A DNA stretch of 64,000 bases, from positions 1 through 64,000 of the forward strand of contig JAIOUW010000001.1 in assembly GCA_019931105.1 (NCBI GenBank). The letters run 5' to 3'. Of the stretch, positions 8,676 to 17,470 are shown piece by piece. A program made the translations under genes and the position numbers. The notes under the pieces were generated by a model. The model was not told where the DNA came from, made no database searches, and saw only the letters and a program-made list of their open reading frames with translations. This DNA is from Flavobacteriaceae bacterium NBU2977. Lineage in GTDB: Bacteria; Bacteroidota; Bacteroidia; Flavobacteriales; Flavobacteriaceae. Position 1 is the first letter of the stretch. Each line of letters begins with the position of its first letter.

Positions 8676-9629
8676 TCAACCGTTAAAAACACCCATCTGG
8701 GCATATTTCTCCATACGCTGATCGACCAATTCTTTTGGTGATAACTTTTCCAATTCCTCGAAATTGGCCGCAATTTTATTCTTCACGATTTCAAAAACCT
8801 TTGTGCGATTGGCATGTGCCCCGCCAACGGGTTCACGGACAATCTCATCGATCAATTTTAACTTTTTCATGTCAGTGGCCGTAAGCTTCAAAGCCTCGGC
8901 GGCCTGCTCTTTATACTCCCAACTTCGCCAAAGTATCGATGAGCAGCTTTCGGGCGAAATAACGGAGTACCAAGTATTCTCCAGCATCAAGACCCTATCT
9001 CCTACCCCAATTCCCAAGGCCCCGCCAGAGGCACCTTCGCCTATGATGATAACGATAATGGGAACTTTTAAGCGAGTCATTTCCAAGATATTTCGGGCAA
9101 TGGCCTCTCCTTGTCCCCTTTCCTCGGCCTCGATACCCGGAAAGGCCCCCGGTGTATCGATCAAAGCAACGACGGGGATATTGAACTTTTCTGCAGATTT
9201 CATGAGGCGCAACGCTTTTCGATAACCTTCTGGGTTCGCCATACCGAAATTGCGATACTGCCTTGTCTTTGTGTTATACCCTTTTTGCTGCCCTATGAAC
9301 ATATAGCTTTGATCGCCGATTTTGCCCAAACCTCCTATCATCGCCTTATCGTCCTTGACATTTCTATCGCCATGGAGCTCCAAAAAGGTATCGCCGCAAA
9401 TAGCCCGTATGTAATCAAGTGTGTAGGGTCTACTCGGGTGTCTTGAAAGTTGCACGCGTTGCCAAGCAGTCAAGTTCTTATATATTTCCTTGCGGGTCTC
9501 CGTTAGTTTTTTTTCAATCTGTTTACATGTTTCGGTCACATCGACATCACTTTCTTCGCCTATGACCTGACATTTTTCAAGCTGCTCTTCAAGCTCTTTG
9601 ATAGGCAGTTCAAAATCCAAATACTCCAT
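8676..9629 (-). CDS. accA: Acetyl-CoA carboxylase carboxyltransferase alpha
   Basis: The alpha subunit of the carboxyltransferase that moves carboxyl from biotin to acetyl-CoA, the first step of fatty acid synthesis. It has 317 residues, as is typical. Family segments: [12 protein letters not shown] (about 62-73), GQQKGYNTK (about 113), [20 protein letters not shown] (about 157-176), [16 protein letters not shown] (about 196-211). Its partner accD is not in the window, which is usual. A clear -7 element lies 30 bases upstream and a terminator downstream, so it is a single-gene unit. Confidence 0.97.
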   Translation of the reverse strand: MEYLDFELPIKELEEQLEKCQVIGEESDVDVTETCKQIEKKLTETRKEIYKNLTAWQRVQLSRHPSRPYTLDYIRAICGDTFLELHGDRNVKDDKAMIGGLGKIGDQSYMFIGQQKGYNTKTRQYRNFGMANPEGYRKALRLMKSAEKFNIPVVALIDTPGAFPGIEAEERGQGEAIARNILEMTRLKVPIIVIIIGEGASGGALGIGVGDRVLMLENTWYSVISPESCSSILWRSWEYKEQAAEALKLTATDMKKLKLIDEIVREPVGGAHANRTKVFEIVKNKIAANFEELEKLSPKELVDQRMEKYAQMGVFNG

Positions 9630-9658
9630 TAGGTTATCGGTTTGTCTGTTCGAATTGA

Positions 9659-9666
9659 CAAATATA
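9659..9666 (-). promoter_or_regulatory. -7 element of accA
   Basis: On the minus strand this reads TATATTTG, a perfect TAnnTTTG element, 29 bases before the accA ATG. Confidence 0.55.
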
Positions 9667-9742
9667 GAATTTTAATAGCTATGATCAGGGCCGCCATGCT
9701 ATTTAACTTTTTAGATAAACATTGAGGCGATCGGTTTCGATC

Positions 9743-10822
9743 TTATCTTTTAGCCTTTTGTAAAAGGTAGATCGCCAAGAGGCCAAACATGATGTTAGGT
9801 ATCAATACCGCCAATAAAGGTGAGAAGCCCGATTGCTGTGCCAGGGTTCCGAAAACCCGATCAAAAAAAATGTAGACGAACGCGACCAAAATACCAAAGG
9901 CCAAATTGACGCCCATACCTCCCCTACGTTTGACCGATGATACGGCAACGGCTATTACCGTCAAGATAAATGCCGTTATTGGTAATGCCCATCTTTTGTA
10001 TTTTACCAAAATATAGGTGTTGATATTTGATGCGCCCTTTCTTTTTTGGTCTTCAATAAATTGGTTCAACTCAATGAAATTCTTGGTCTCGGCTACATAT
10101 GAAACCGGGGTGAGGTCGTCGATTCTAAAATTGAAAATGGTGTCTAGCCGCTGTTTGCTTTCTATTATGGACGAATCTCCGACAATCTTACGTTTTTTAT
10201 AGGTTGTCAATCGATAGATGCTATCCTTCTCGATCCACCTGATATTCGAGGCAGAAATTTTAAAGTCCAAGGTATTGTCATCGTTAAAACGCTCAAAGGT
10301 AAAATTGTTACCTATCTGCCGCGCCGGATTAAAACTGCTGACATAGATAAAGTCGTGTTCGTTCAGCTGATTGAAAATATTTTCGGTCTGGCGATTTTCC
10401 CTTCCCTTCTTTAAATACTTGTATTTAAACTCATTAAAGCCTTTGCTGGCCGTAGGTACGAGAAACATACTCATCAGCAGCATTACAATCGCTACAATGG
10501 TCGCCCCCATCAGGTAGGGCCTTAAAAAACGTATATAGGATACCCCAGAGCTCAAAATTGCGATGATCTCGGTATTGGACGCCAATCGTGAGGTAAAGAA
10601 AATTATCGACAGAAAGAGAAATATAGGGAACAGTTCGTTTCCAATATAAATTGTGAAATTGCCAAAGTAGACCAAAATTTCATTCAATGGAGCCTCGTTG
10701 TCCTGCATCTTGCCAATCTGTTCGGCAAGATGTGCCAAAATACTGATCGGAATGAACAAAAGGAGCATAACGGCCAAGGTGACCAAGTATCTTTTGAGTA
10801 TATATTTATCAAGTATGCTCAC
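9743..10822 (-). CDS. LptF/LptG family permease
   Basis: An inner-membrane component of the lipopolysaccharide transport machine, which extracts LPS for delivery to the outer membrane. The 359 residues have three N-terminal membrane segments (about 12-36, 50-75, 95-120), a beta-jellyroll periplasmic domain (about 130-265) and three C-terminal segments ending in KAKR. The opening SILDKYILKRYL is typical of the YjgP/YjgQ family. The start directly abuts the tgt stop, so the two form an operon. LptF versus LptG cannot be decided. Confidence 0.92.
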   Translation of the reverse strand: MSILDKYILKRYLVTLAVMLLLFIPISILAHLAEQIGKMQDNEAPLNEILVYFGNFTIYIGNELFPIFLFLSIIFFTSRLASNTEIIAILSSGVSYIRFLRPYLMGATIVAIVMLLMSMFLVPTASKGFNEFKYKYLKKGRENRQTENIFNQLNEHDFIYVSSFNPARQIGNNFTFERFNDDNTLDFKISASNIRWIEKDSIYRLTTYKKRKIVGDSSIIESKQRLDTIFNFRIDDLTPVSYVAETKNFIELNQFIEDQKRKGASNINTYILVKYKRWALPITAFILTVIAVAVSSVKRRGGMGVNLAFGILVAFVYIFFDRVFGTLAQQSGFSPLLAVLIPNIMFGLLAIYLLQKAKR

Positions 10823-11953
10823 TTACAATCTTTTGTCCATTTGCTTTACCATGATATTTTTCCACTGGGCAAAATCACCGGCTATAATACGCCTTCGAGC
10901 TTCACGCACAAGCCAAATATAAAAACCCAGATTATGAATTGTCGCAATCTGCTTTCCCAAATACTCATTGGCGGCGAACAGATGCCTTAAATATGCCTTT
11001 GAATATTCTTTATCCACAAAGGTAATGCCCATTTCATCTATTGCCGAAAAATCATTTTCCCACTTCTTGTTCTTGATATTTATGGTACCATGCGCGGTAA
11101 ACAACATGCCGTTTCGGGCATTTCTTGTCGGCATTACACAATCGAACATATCGATTCCCAGGGCAATGTTTTCAAGTAGATTTATCGGTGTGCCCACCCC
11201 CATTAAATATCTGGGTTTATCCTCGGGCAAGATTTCACAGACAACTTCGGTCATTGCATACATTTCCTCGGCCGGCTCCCCGACAGATAATCCGCCTATG
11301 GCATTTCCCTCGGCCCCTACATTTGAAATATATTCGGCCGATTGACGCCTTAGGTCTTTATAGGTAGAACCTTGAACAATAGGAAAGAAAAACTGGTCGT
11401 AATCATAGCTCAGAGGGGTTTTCTGCAAATGCAATAGACACCGATCAAGCCACCTGTGGGTCATGTGCATCGAACGTTTTGCATATTGGTAATCACACGG
11501 ATAAGGCGTGCATTCATCAAAGGCCATGATGATATCGGCCCCGATATCACGCTGGATTTCCATTACATTTTCAGGTGTAAAAAAATGCAATGAGCCATCG
11601 ATATGCGATTTAAATTTTACGCCTTCTTCCTTGATTTTTCGATTTGCGGAAAGTGAATATACCTGATAGCCCCCACTATCGGTCAAAATATTCCGATCCC
11701 ATCCCATAAATTTATGAAGGCCGCCAGCGGCTTTTATAATCGGTGTTCTAGGCCTTAAAAAAAGATGGTAGGTATTTCCTAATATGATATCTGGGTCAAT
11801 TTCTTCCCGAAGCTCTTTTTGGTGTACGCCCTTAACAGAGGCCACAGTGCCCACGGGCATAAAAATCGGGGTCTCGATGACACCATGATCGGTCGTCATT
11901 GTACCTGCCCGCGCTTTTGTTTGCGGATCCGTATGAGCTAATTTGAATGCCAA
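10823..11953 (-). CDS. tgt: tRNA-guanine transglycosylase
   Basis: Exchanges G34 of Asp/Asn/His/Tyr tRNAs for a 7-deazaguanine, making queuosine. The 376 residues have the active-site Asp in ILTDSGGYQVYSL (about 90-101) and the nucleophile in FDCVMPTRNARNG (about 265-277). The usual zinc motif CxCxxC, expected just before the (N/E)YSxAYxRHLF segment, is absent: the sequence there is DEMGITFVDKEYSKAYLRH. Only the histidine of the site remains, which may be a Bacteroidota trait. Co-transcribed with the LPS permease gene. Confidence 0.95.
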   Translation of the reverse strand: MAFKLAHTDPQTKARAGTMTTDHGVIETPIFMPVGTVASVKGVHQKELREEIDPDIILGNTYHLFLRPRTPIIKAAGGLHKFMGWDRNILTDSGGYQVYSLSANRKIKEEGVKFKSHIDGSLHFFTPENVMEIQRDIGADIIMAFDECTPYPCDYQYAKRSMHMTHRWLDRCLLHLQKTPLSYDYDQFFFPIVQGSTYKDLRRQSAEYISNVGAEGNAIGGLSVGEPAEEMYAMTEVVCEILPEDKPRYLMGVGTPINLLENIALGIDMFDCVMPTRNARNGMLFTAHGTINIKNKKWENDFSAIDEMGITFVDKEYSKAYLRHLFAANEYLGKQIATIHNLGFYIWLVREARRRIIAGDFAQWKNIMVKQMDKRL

Positions 11954-11970
11954 ATCTTAAATTCTAACCG

Positions 11971-11978
11971 CAAAGATA
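11971..11978 (-). promoter_or_regulatory. -7 element of tgt operon
   Basis: On the minus strand this reads TATCTTTG followed by CGG, 18 bases before the tgt start. The divergent transketolase promoter lies about 100 bases to the right. Confidence 0.5.
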
Positions 11979-12062
11979 ACGATCTGTGGTGCATAAACTC
12001 CTTAACAAAAAAATAAAGTTGACCGCCCTCGTAGCACGTTGATAAAATCTAATAACTATGAC

Positions 12063-12093
12063 TTGCTTACCCAAAAGATTGCCCCTACATTTG
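12063..12093 (+). promoter_or_regulatory. Transketolase operon promoter
   Basis: TTG (12063-12065), 20 bases, then TACATTTG (12086-12093). It lies inside a longer open frame that could begin at 12039, which is why I place the transketolase start downstream at 12117. Confidence 0.6.
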
Positions 12094-12116
12094 CGCCGCA
12101 CAAATTAGCAATAGGC

Positions 12117-12962
12117 ATGCCAAAACTAGAGGATTTACAGCAGATCGTCGTTCAGACCCGAAGGGATATTTTACGAATGGTACATAAGGTGAATTCGGGC
12201 CACCCGGGCGGATCGCTCGGCTGTACCGAATTTTTTGTCGCTCTCTACCATGAAATCATGCAACTGAAAGATGGTTTCGATATGGATGGCATCGGCGAAG
12301 ATCTTTTCTTTTTGTCAAATGGGCACATATCGCCGGTTTTCTATAGTGTGCTTGCTCGTAAAGGTTACTTTCCGGTAGAAGAATTGAATACCTTTAGATT
12401 GATTGATTCTCGTTTACAGGGACACCCTACCACACATGAAGGGCTTCCAGGAGTTCGCGTAGCATCTGGGTCTTTAGGGCAAGGAATGTCGGTTGCCATT
12501 GGTGCCGCCTTGGCAAAAAAATTGAACGGGGACGATCATTTGATATTCAGCCTTCATGGTGACGGCGAACTGCAGGAAGGTCAAAACTGGGAAGCCATAA
12601 TGTATGCCTCGGGCAACAAGGTCGACAATCTGATCGCCACGATCGACAGAAACGGACAGCAAATCGACGGGCCGACCGAAAAAGTTTTGCCCTTGGGCAA
12701 TGTTAAGGAGAAATTCGAGGTATTCGGATGGGATGTTTTGGAAATCGCCAATGGCAACGACCTCAAAGCCGTCATTGCCGGGCTCAAGGAAGCCAAGTCG
12801 AGAACCGGAAAGGGAAAACCCGTTTGCATTGTAATGGATACCGTTATGGGCCATGGAGTCGATTTTATGATGCATACCCATGCTTGGCACGGCAAGGCCC
12901 CGAACGATGAGCAACTCGAAACCGCATTGGCCCAAAATCCGGAAACATTAGGCGATTACTAA
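12117..12962 (+). CDS. Transketolase, N-terminal subunit
   Basis: The thiamine-diphosphate-binding half of a split transketolase, which moves two-carbon units in the pentose phosphate pathway. It has 281 residues from MPKLEDLQQ. Motifs: SGHPGGSLGCTEF (about 27-39), the TPP-binding GDGELQEGQNWEA (about 150-162) and GHGVDFMMH near the C-terminus. An upstream in-frame start at 12039 is rejected because the promoter lies between. The second subunit follows 41 bases downstream. Split transketolases of this type are common in Bacteroidota. Confidence 0.94.
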   Translation: MPKLEDLQQIVVQTRRDILRMVHKVNSGHPGGSLGCTEFFVALYHEIMQLKDGFDMDGIGEDLFFLSNGHISPVFYSVLARKGYFPVEELNTFRLIDSRLQGHPTTHEGLPGVRVASGSLGQGMSVAIGAALAKKLNGDDHLIFSLHGDGELQEGQNWEAIMYASGNKVDNLIATIDRNGQQIDGPTEKVLPLGNVKEKFEVFGWDVLEIANGNDLKAVIAGLKEAKSRTGKGKPVCIVMDTVMGHGVDFMMHTHAWHGKAPNDEQLETALAQNPETLGDY

Positions 12963-13003
12963 ATGTTATTTTCTCCCTTTCGGGAATTACAAAAAGGAAA
13001 CAG

Positions 13004-13957
13004 ATGACAAAATACGAGGATCAAGGAAAAAAAGATACTAGAAGCGGCTTTGGCGATGCGATGACAGCCTTGGGCAGGACCAACCCAAATGTTGTGGCCC
13101 TATGCGCCGATCTGGTAGGTTCTTTAAAGATACAGGATTTCATCGATGAAAATCCTGACCGTTTCTTTCAGGTCGGGATCGCTGAAGCCAATATGATGGG
13201 CATTGCCGCCGGCTTGACCATTGGTGGCAAAATACCTTTTACCGGAACCTTCGCAAATTTTTCGACGGGTCGCGTCTATGACCAAATTCGCCAGTCGATC
13301 GCCTATTCTGGAAAAAATGTTAAAATATGCGCCTCCCACGCCGGAATTACCCTTGGCGAAGACGGCGCCACGCATCAAATATTGGAAGATATCGGAATGA
13401 TGAAAATGCTTCCGGGCATGACGGTCATTAATCCTTGTGATTACAATCAGACCAAAGCGGCTACCATGGCCATAGCCGATCATAAAGGGCCTGTCTATCT
13501 TCGGTTCGGAAGGCCCAAAGTTGCGAATTTCACCGCTGTGGATCAAAATTTTGAAATCGGTAAGGCATTGATGCTCAATGAGGGTTCTGATGTGACGATC
13601 ATTGCAACGGGGCACTTGGTCTGGGAGGCATTGATCGCCGCCGAAAATTTAGAAAACCAGGGCATTTCTGCCGAAGTCATCAACATACACACCATAAAAC
13701 CGCTTGACGAGGCGTCAGTGTTAAAATCAGTTAAAAAAACCGGATGTGTCGTTACTGCCGAAGAACATAATTATCTGGGCGGGTTAGGTGAAAGTATTGC
13801 CCGAACCCTTGCCAATCAGCATCCTACACCCCAAGAATTTGTCGCCACCCAAGATACCTTTGGTGAAAGTGGAACGCCGGCACAGCTAATGGAGAAGTAC
13901 GGCCTGAACAATAAAGCCATCGAAAAGGCCGTTTTCAAAGTAATGAAAAGAAAGTGA
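13004..13957 (+). CDS. Transketolase, C-terminal subunit
   Basis: The 317-residue second half of the split transketolase: the pyrimidine-binding domain (about 10-175, with the catalytic Glu region FQVGIAEANMMGIAAGL, about 57-73) and the C-terminal transketolase domain (about 190-305). It pairs with the upstream gene to form the active heterotetramer. HAGITLGEDGATHQ (about 112-125) is a conserved pyrimidine-domain segment. Confidence 0.95.
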   Translation: MTKYEDQGKKDTRSGFGDAMTALGRTNPNVVALCADLVGSLKIQDFIDENPDRFFQVGIAEANMMGIAAGLTIGGKIPFTGTFANFSTGRVYDQIRQSIAYSGKNVKICASHAGITLGEDGATHQILEDIGMMKMLPGMTVINPCDYNQTKAATMAIADHKGPVYLRFGRPKVANFTAVDQNFEIGKALMLNEGSDVTIIATGHLVWEALIAAENLENQGISAEVINIHTIKPLDEASVLKSVKKTGCVVTAEEHNYLGGLGESIARTLANQHPTPQEFVATQDTFGESGTPAQLMEKYGLNNKAIEKAVFKVMKRK

Positions 13958-13985
13958 CAATGGTATCGTTTTTGATATTGTCACT
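13953..13985 (+). terminator. Hairpin at transketolase 3' end
   Basis: AGTGACAAT (13953-13961) pairs with ATTGTCACT (13977-13985), a perfect 9-bp stem whose left arm overlaps the stop codon. No strong T tract follows, so it is better seen as a partial terminator or 3'-end stabiliser before the next gene. Confidence 0.4.
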
Positions 13986-14003
13986 ATTAAAAACGAGAAC
14001 ATT

Positions 14004-14591
14004 ATGAAACGAACACTTCTACTGGCGGTATTTGCTATGGTGAGCATGACTGCATTTGCACAAACAGGTTCTGGATTCGGTATCAAAGGCGGTTTAAATT
14101 ATGGCGCCAACGGAAATTATTTTGAATCGGCAGGAGATGCCGCAAGGAATCCGGACAGAAACATCGGTTATCATTTCGGCGTATTCGGCAAATTGGGCAA
14201 CCGCCTCTATTTTAGGCCCGAACTGATCTATACGAAAACGAAATCAGATTACGATGGCGAAAAGTTTGACATGAGCAAATTGGACGCTCCAATGTTGCTG
14301 GGCGCTAAAATAATCGGCCCTTTGAATTTATTCGCCGGCCCTGCGTTTCAGTATATTTTGCAATCAGAGTTTGATGGTATCAGTATCGATAAAGTTGAAA
14401 ATGATTTTTCGGTCGGCATGCATATCGGAGCCGGTGTAAACTTTGGCAAATTAGGAATCGACTTGCGATACGAGCGGGGTTTCAGTAACAATGAAGCCGA
14501 GTTCATCAATTCGAACATAACTTCATTATCGACTAGCCGTGTCGATACACGGCCCGACCAATTGATCTTAAGCCTTGCCCTAAAACTATAG
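14004..14591 (+). CDS. Outer-membrane beta-barrel protein
   Basis: A 195-residue protein with a signal peptide ending near AFA-QTG (about 20-22), followed by alternating short amphipathic strands and ending in LKL, a typical barrel terminus. The pattern GSGFGIKGGLNYGANGNY fits the porin family/OMP_b-brl_2 class common in Bacteroidota. Its cargo is unknown. It may be partly co-transcribed with the transketolase genes 46 bases upstream, and it ends at a strong bidirectional terminator. Confidence 0.85.
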   Translation: MKRTLLLAVFAMVSMTAFAQTGSGFGIKGGLNYGANGNYFESAGDAARNPDRNIGYHFGVFGKLGNRLYFRPELIYTKTKSDYDGEKFDMSKLDAPMLLGAKIIGPLNLFAGPAFQYILQSEFDGISIDKVENDFSVGMHIGAGVNFGKLGIDLRYERGFSNNEAEFINSNITSLSTSRVDTRPDQLILSLALKL

Positions 14592-14607
14592 TTAGCGAAA
14601 AACAGTA

Positions 14608-14653
14608 TAAAAAAAGGCCCCGATGACTTTTTTAGATCATCGGGGCCTTTTTT
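14608..14653. terminator. Bidirectional terminator
   Basis: GGCCCCGATGA (14616-14626) and TCATCGGGGCC (14637-14647) form an 11-bp perfect stem flanked by A and T tracts. It serves the barrel gene (plus) and the FKBP gene (minus), which converge here. Confidence 0.9.
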
Positions 14654-14672
14654 ACTTTTCCAAATACCGATA

Positions 14673-15638
14673 TCAACTATCGGAGTCTAAATAATCAGGG
14701 GTGCCATCACCATCGCTATCGGGAAAAGTAATTTTTCCATCGGCTTCAATAACTATTTCATCCTTCGTCAGAACGGTATCACCGTCATCATCTGGATCTA
14801 AAAAATTAGCAAATCTCTGAGACCTGTTAGTATCTTCAAAGTCTTGATCTGTATTATCGTTATATAGATATCCATCCTTATCTAAATCTTCATCTTTGGA
14901 AGGAATGCCATCACCGTCATGATCTGCCGTATTCATCGCAAAAACATCCATTTTAAAAATCAAAGGGCTGTACGCCGGGATTATGGTCTGGGAGTTATTA
15001 AAATAACCAAGCCCAGATGGAAAAATGACCAAACCGACACCATAGCCTTCTACATCAAAAGTACCGTCATCATTGATTATGGGTGTTCCGCCGGTAAAAA
15101 AGTTCGAAGCGCCCTCGGTAAAGCCCCGTGCCCCTTGCTGAGGTGCCTGTATTCTTGCCAGGTCAAACCAAACGGGTGAAAATAATGCCCCATCGAACAC
15201 TTGCCCGTTCAATAGGCTACCCTCATATCTAACATAAATTGAATCGGCGACGGTAACCTGTTCTCCTATCCCTTTTCTTGCGCTAAGGTAATAATAGGTA
15301 TGTTGAACATCTTCTTCGCCATCATTCAAATTGAAATGGCTCGATGACCGAGGCACTGTCTTGGTTTCGACCTGATCGATCAACGGGGTTTTATCTGAAT
15401 TTTCACCGGCTATCGTATCCAATTTAATTCGGTAGTCAAAATCGGCAGTTGGGTTTTCAAACTCCTCATAATTATAAAAGTGCGTCTGTAAATATGATTT
15501 GATCTCAGCATCGTTCTCGACCGCCACTTCAGAGAGCAACCTAGGGGGCACCACCACAATATCGTTATCATCATCATTTTTACAAGACCAAATAAATCCC
15601 ACCATGAGTATCAGAAGAAATATTCTCGTCATTACCAT
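14673..15638 (-). CDS. FKBP-type PPIase lipoprotein with TSP3 repeats
   Basis: A 321-residue lipoprotein, with a lipobox ending at Cys 19 (LMVGFIWSC). The middle region (about 120-225: ADSIYVRYEGSLLNGQVFDG, YGVGLVIFPSGLGYF) is an FKBP-type peptidyl-prolyl isomerase domain, which helps proline isomerisation during folding outside the inner membrane. The C-terminal 85 residues carry thrombospondin type-3-like acidic repeats (DHDGDGIPSKDED, DPDDDGD, DSDGDGTPDYLDSDS) that usually bind calcium. Start may be M3 rather than M1. Related gliding-associated flavobacterial FKBPs exist, but a link to gliding is only a guess. Confidence 0.85.
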   Translation of the reverse strand: MVMTRIFLLILMVGFIWSCKNDDDNDIVVVPPRLLSEVAVENDAEIKSYLQTHFYNYEEFENPTADFDYRIKLDTIAGENSDKTPLIDQVETKTVPRSSSHFNLNDGEEDVQHTYYYLSARKGIGEQVTVADSIYVRYEGSLLNGQVFDGALFSPVWFDLARIQAPQQGARGFTEGASNFFTGGTPIINDDGTFDVEGYGVGLVIFPSGLGYFNNSQTIIPAYSPLIFKMDVFAMNTADHDGDGIPSKDEDLDKDGYLYNDNTDQDFEDTNRSQRFANFLDPDDDGDTVLTKDEIVIEADGKITFPDSDGDGTPDYLDSDS

Positions 15639-15675
15639 CTATTTATTTTAAAGGCGGCAAGATACAATTTTCCCC

Positions 15676-15683
15676 TATTTTTG
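15676..15683 (+). promoter_or_regulatory. -7 element of the S4 gene
   Basis: TATTTTTG, 31 bases before the ATG at 15715. Confidence 0.45.
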
Positions 15684-15714
15684 TAGATGCCGTTAACAAA
15701 GATTTCTAATTGTC

Positions 15715-16086
15715 ATGCGCATAGACAAATACCTTTGGAGCACCCGTTACTTTAAAACCAGAAATATGGCAACTATGGCATGCAAGAAAGGTCAAGTCAA
15801 GGTCAACGGAAACTTGGTCAAACCATCAAGGGAGGTTTATCAGCAAGATTTGATTATGGTACGCAAGAATCAAATCAGTTATGAGCTAAGGGTATTGGAC
15901 ATACCCAAAAGCAGGGTCGGCGCCAAGTTAGTCGATATTTATCGTAAGGATACCACTCCGGCCAGTGCTTTCGAGCAAATGGAGCTGCTCAAATATTCCA
16001 AGGATTATTATCGTAAAAAAGGTACGGGCCGGCCTACTAAAAAAGATCGTCGTGAAATCGATTACTATTTGAACGAGGAGGAATGA
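15715..16086 (+). CDS. S4-domain RNA-binding protein (Hsp15-like)
   Basis: A 123-residue protein with an N-terminal S4 domain (MRIDKYLWSTRYFKTRNMAT through KKGQVKVNGNLVKPS, about 1-42) and a basic C-terminal tail ending in an acidic patch (YYLNEEE). It resembles HslR/Hsp15, which recycles stalled 50S subunits carrying nascent chains. It lies 53 bases upstream of the phosphoribosyltransferase gene, which has its own -7 element. Confidence 0.9.
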   Translation: MRIDKYLWSTRYFKTRNMATMACKKGQVKVNGNLVKPSREVYQQDLIMVRKNQISYELRVLDIPKSRVGAKLVDIYRKDTTPASAFEQMELLKYSKDYYRKKGTGRPTKKDRREIDYYLNEEE

Positions 16087-16114
16087 ATCGTAATCAAAAT
16101 AGAATTTCGTTTTC

Positions 16115-16122
16115 TATCTTTG
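16115..16122 (+). promoter_or_regulatory. -7 element of the phosphoribosyltransferase gene
   Basis: TATCTTTG, 17 bases before the ATG at 16140. Confidence 0.45.
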
Positions 16123-16139
16123 GAATTATTCAGTAAGCT

Positions 16140-16637
16140 ATGCAGAACAAGATATTGACCAACGAACAGGTTCAACATAAAATCAGGCGTATAGCCTATC
16201 AAATATACGAGGCCAATGTTGAGGAAAAAGAAATCATCATCGCCGGAATCGTTGGGGGCGGCTTGCTTTTGGCAAAAAAGATCCAAAAGGTTCTTCGGGA
16301 AATCACAAATGCAGAGGTATTACTCTGCGAAGTAAGTATGGATAAACGGAACCCGGTAAAAAGTGGGGTTAAAACCTCGATCAATGAAGAGGATTATGAA
16401 AACAAATCGATAGTACTGGTCGACGATGTTCTGAATTCTGGCACTACATTGATTTATGGTGTACACCACTTTTTAAAAGTACCTTTGAAACAGTTAAAAA
16501 CTGCCGTTCTTGTCAATAGAAATCACAAAAAGTATCCTGTGAAGGCCGATTATAAGGGAATCTCGCTGTCCACCTCCCTACAAGAACATGTGCATGTCAG
16601 GTTTCATGCCAATAATGATGTGGTCTATCTAGACTAA
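16140..16637 (+). CDS. Phosphoribosyltransferase family protein
   Basis: A 165-residue type I phosphoribosyltransferase with the PRPP-binding loop IVLVDDVLNSGTTL (about 97-110) and the IVGGGLLLAKKI loop (about 38-49). The size and layout are PyrR-like, but no RNA-regulatory target is visible and the base or nucleotide substrate is unknown. Its last 9 bases overlap the 3' end of aroK on the opposite strand. Confidence 0.85.
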   Translation: MQNKILTNEQVQHKIRRIAYQIYEANVEEKEIIIAGIVGGGLLLAKKIQKVLREITNAEVLLCEVSMDKRNPVKSGVKTSINEEDYENKSIVLVDDVLNSGTTLIYGVHHFLKVPLKQLKTAVLVNRNHKKYPVKADYKGISLSTSLQEHVHVRFHANNDVVYLD

Positions 16638-17144
16638 CAGCTTCTTGATTTCATTGGTGATCTTTTCAGAAGTCTTATTGTCACAATATACGTTATGGTG
16701 TGCCCTTTCGTAAAAAAGTGTCCTTTCGAACAAATGTTTTCCAATAAAATCAGGTAAATCGGTGTCCGCAATATTTTTAATAAGTGGGCGATGCTCTTTC
16801 TCTTTCAAAAGTCTTTCGGTCAATTCTTTTATCGAAACCTTCAGGTAAAAAACATTTGCGGTACCTTCTAAAATGGCGTTCATATTATCACCATAGCAAG
16901 GCGTTCCCCCTCCTGTCGAAAGAACAAAATTATCTTTGTCAGAAAGAATCATTTTTAAATATTCGCCTTCTTTTTTCCGAAAGTAAATTTCACCTTTAGA
17001 GGCAAAGATTTCTGCAACCGAAAGTCCTTCGCTGTTTTCAATATAATCGTCCAGGTCAATAAAATCAATATCGACATCCGTTGCCAAGGTCTTACCGACC
17101 GTGGTCTTACCACTACCCATATAGCCCAACAAAACAATACGCAT
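16629..17144 (-). CDS. aroK: Shikimate kinase
   Basis: Phosphorylates shikimate at O3 in aromatic amino acid synthesis. The 171 residues have the P-loop GYMGSGKTTVGK (about 7-18), the shikimate-binding Asp/Arg region DLDDYIE (about 31-37) with FRKKEGEYL, STGGGTPC (about 75-82), and the lid-region arginine in KEHRPLI. The length matches the family. It converges with the phosphoribosyltransferase gene and overlaps it by 9 bases. Confidence 0.95.
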   Translation of the reverse strand: MRIVLLGYMGSGKTTVGKTLATDVDIDFIDLDDYIENSEGLSVAEIFASKGEIYFRKKEGEYLKMILSDKDNFVLSTGGGTPCYGDNMNAILEGTANVFYLKVSIKELTERLLKEKEHRPLIKNIADTDLPDFIGKHLFERTLFYERAHHNVYCDNKTSEKITNEIKKLLV

Positions 17145-17214
17145 CGACTTAACTTTTTAGCAAAAATCAGTTAATTACAAGTGAATTCAAAGAAAACCTA
17201 AAATTCTCTAGAAA

Positions 17215-17249
17215 TTGACTTGTCAAATAAATTAATGACCTTATATTTG
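17215..17249 (+). promoter_or_regulatory. tRNA-Lys promoter
   Basis: TTG (17215-17217 or 17220-17222) and TATATTTG (17242-17249) followed by CAGCCGC, a near-ideal stable-RNA promoter. Confidence 0.7.
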
Positions 17250-17293
17250 CAGCCGCTAAGGAAGAAACTTCCAAGGCTCTTTTTTGATTAAAA

Positions 17294-17366
17294 GACCTGG
17301 TAGCTCAGTTGGTAGAGCATCTCCCTTTTAAGGAGAGGGTCCTGGGTTCGAGCCCCAGCCAGGTCA
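17294..17366 (+). tRNA. tRNA-Lys(UUU)
   Basis: The acceptor stem GACCTGG/CCAGGTC pairs perfectly. The D-arm is GCTC/GAGC, the anticodon stem TCTCC/GGAGA with loop CTTTTAA gives anticodon TTT, and the T-loop is TTCGAGC. CCA is not encoded. The 3' part (17347-17367) is repeated at 25910-25930, marking it as the integration site of a genomic island. Confidence 0.97.
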
Positions 17367-17367
17367 C
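17347..17367 (+). repeat. Left att-like repeat in tRNA-Lys 3' end
   Basis: TTCGAGCCCCAGCCAGGTCAC. The copy at 25910-25930 differs at only 2 of 21 positions and has the same orientation. Tyrosine recombinases typically use the T-arm and acceptor 3' half of tRNA genes and leave such a direct repeat at the far end of the island. Confidence 0.8.
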
Positions 17368-17389
17368 TTTTAAGAGTCCACAATTATTC

Positions 17390-17427
17390 AAAAAGTCTGT
17401 AAATCGTTAATTTTGCAGACTTTTTTG
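17390..17427 (+). terminator. Terminator downstream of tRNA-Lys
   Basis: AAAAAGTCTG (17390-17399) and CAGACTTTTT (17416-17425), followed by further T residues. It lies inside the island, so it was probably brought in with it. The apparently ancestral tRNA terminator is at 25947-25987. Confidence 0.6.
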
Positions 17428-17470
17428 TTTTTCCTGATTTCATTTGATATCAAATAATGCCACTTTTCGC

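Noticed and set aside
12039-12116. Longer N-terminus of the transketolase subunit
   Set aside because: The extension contains the promoter (TTG and TACATTTG), and homologues begin with the segment from MPKLED.
12474-12935. Long frame antisense to the transketolase gene
   Set aside because: A shadow of the strong codon bias of the real gene; no homology visible.
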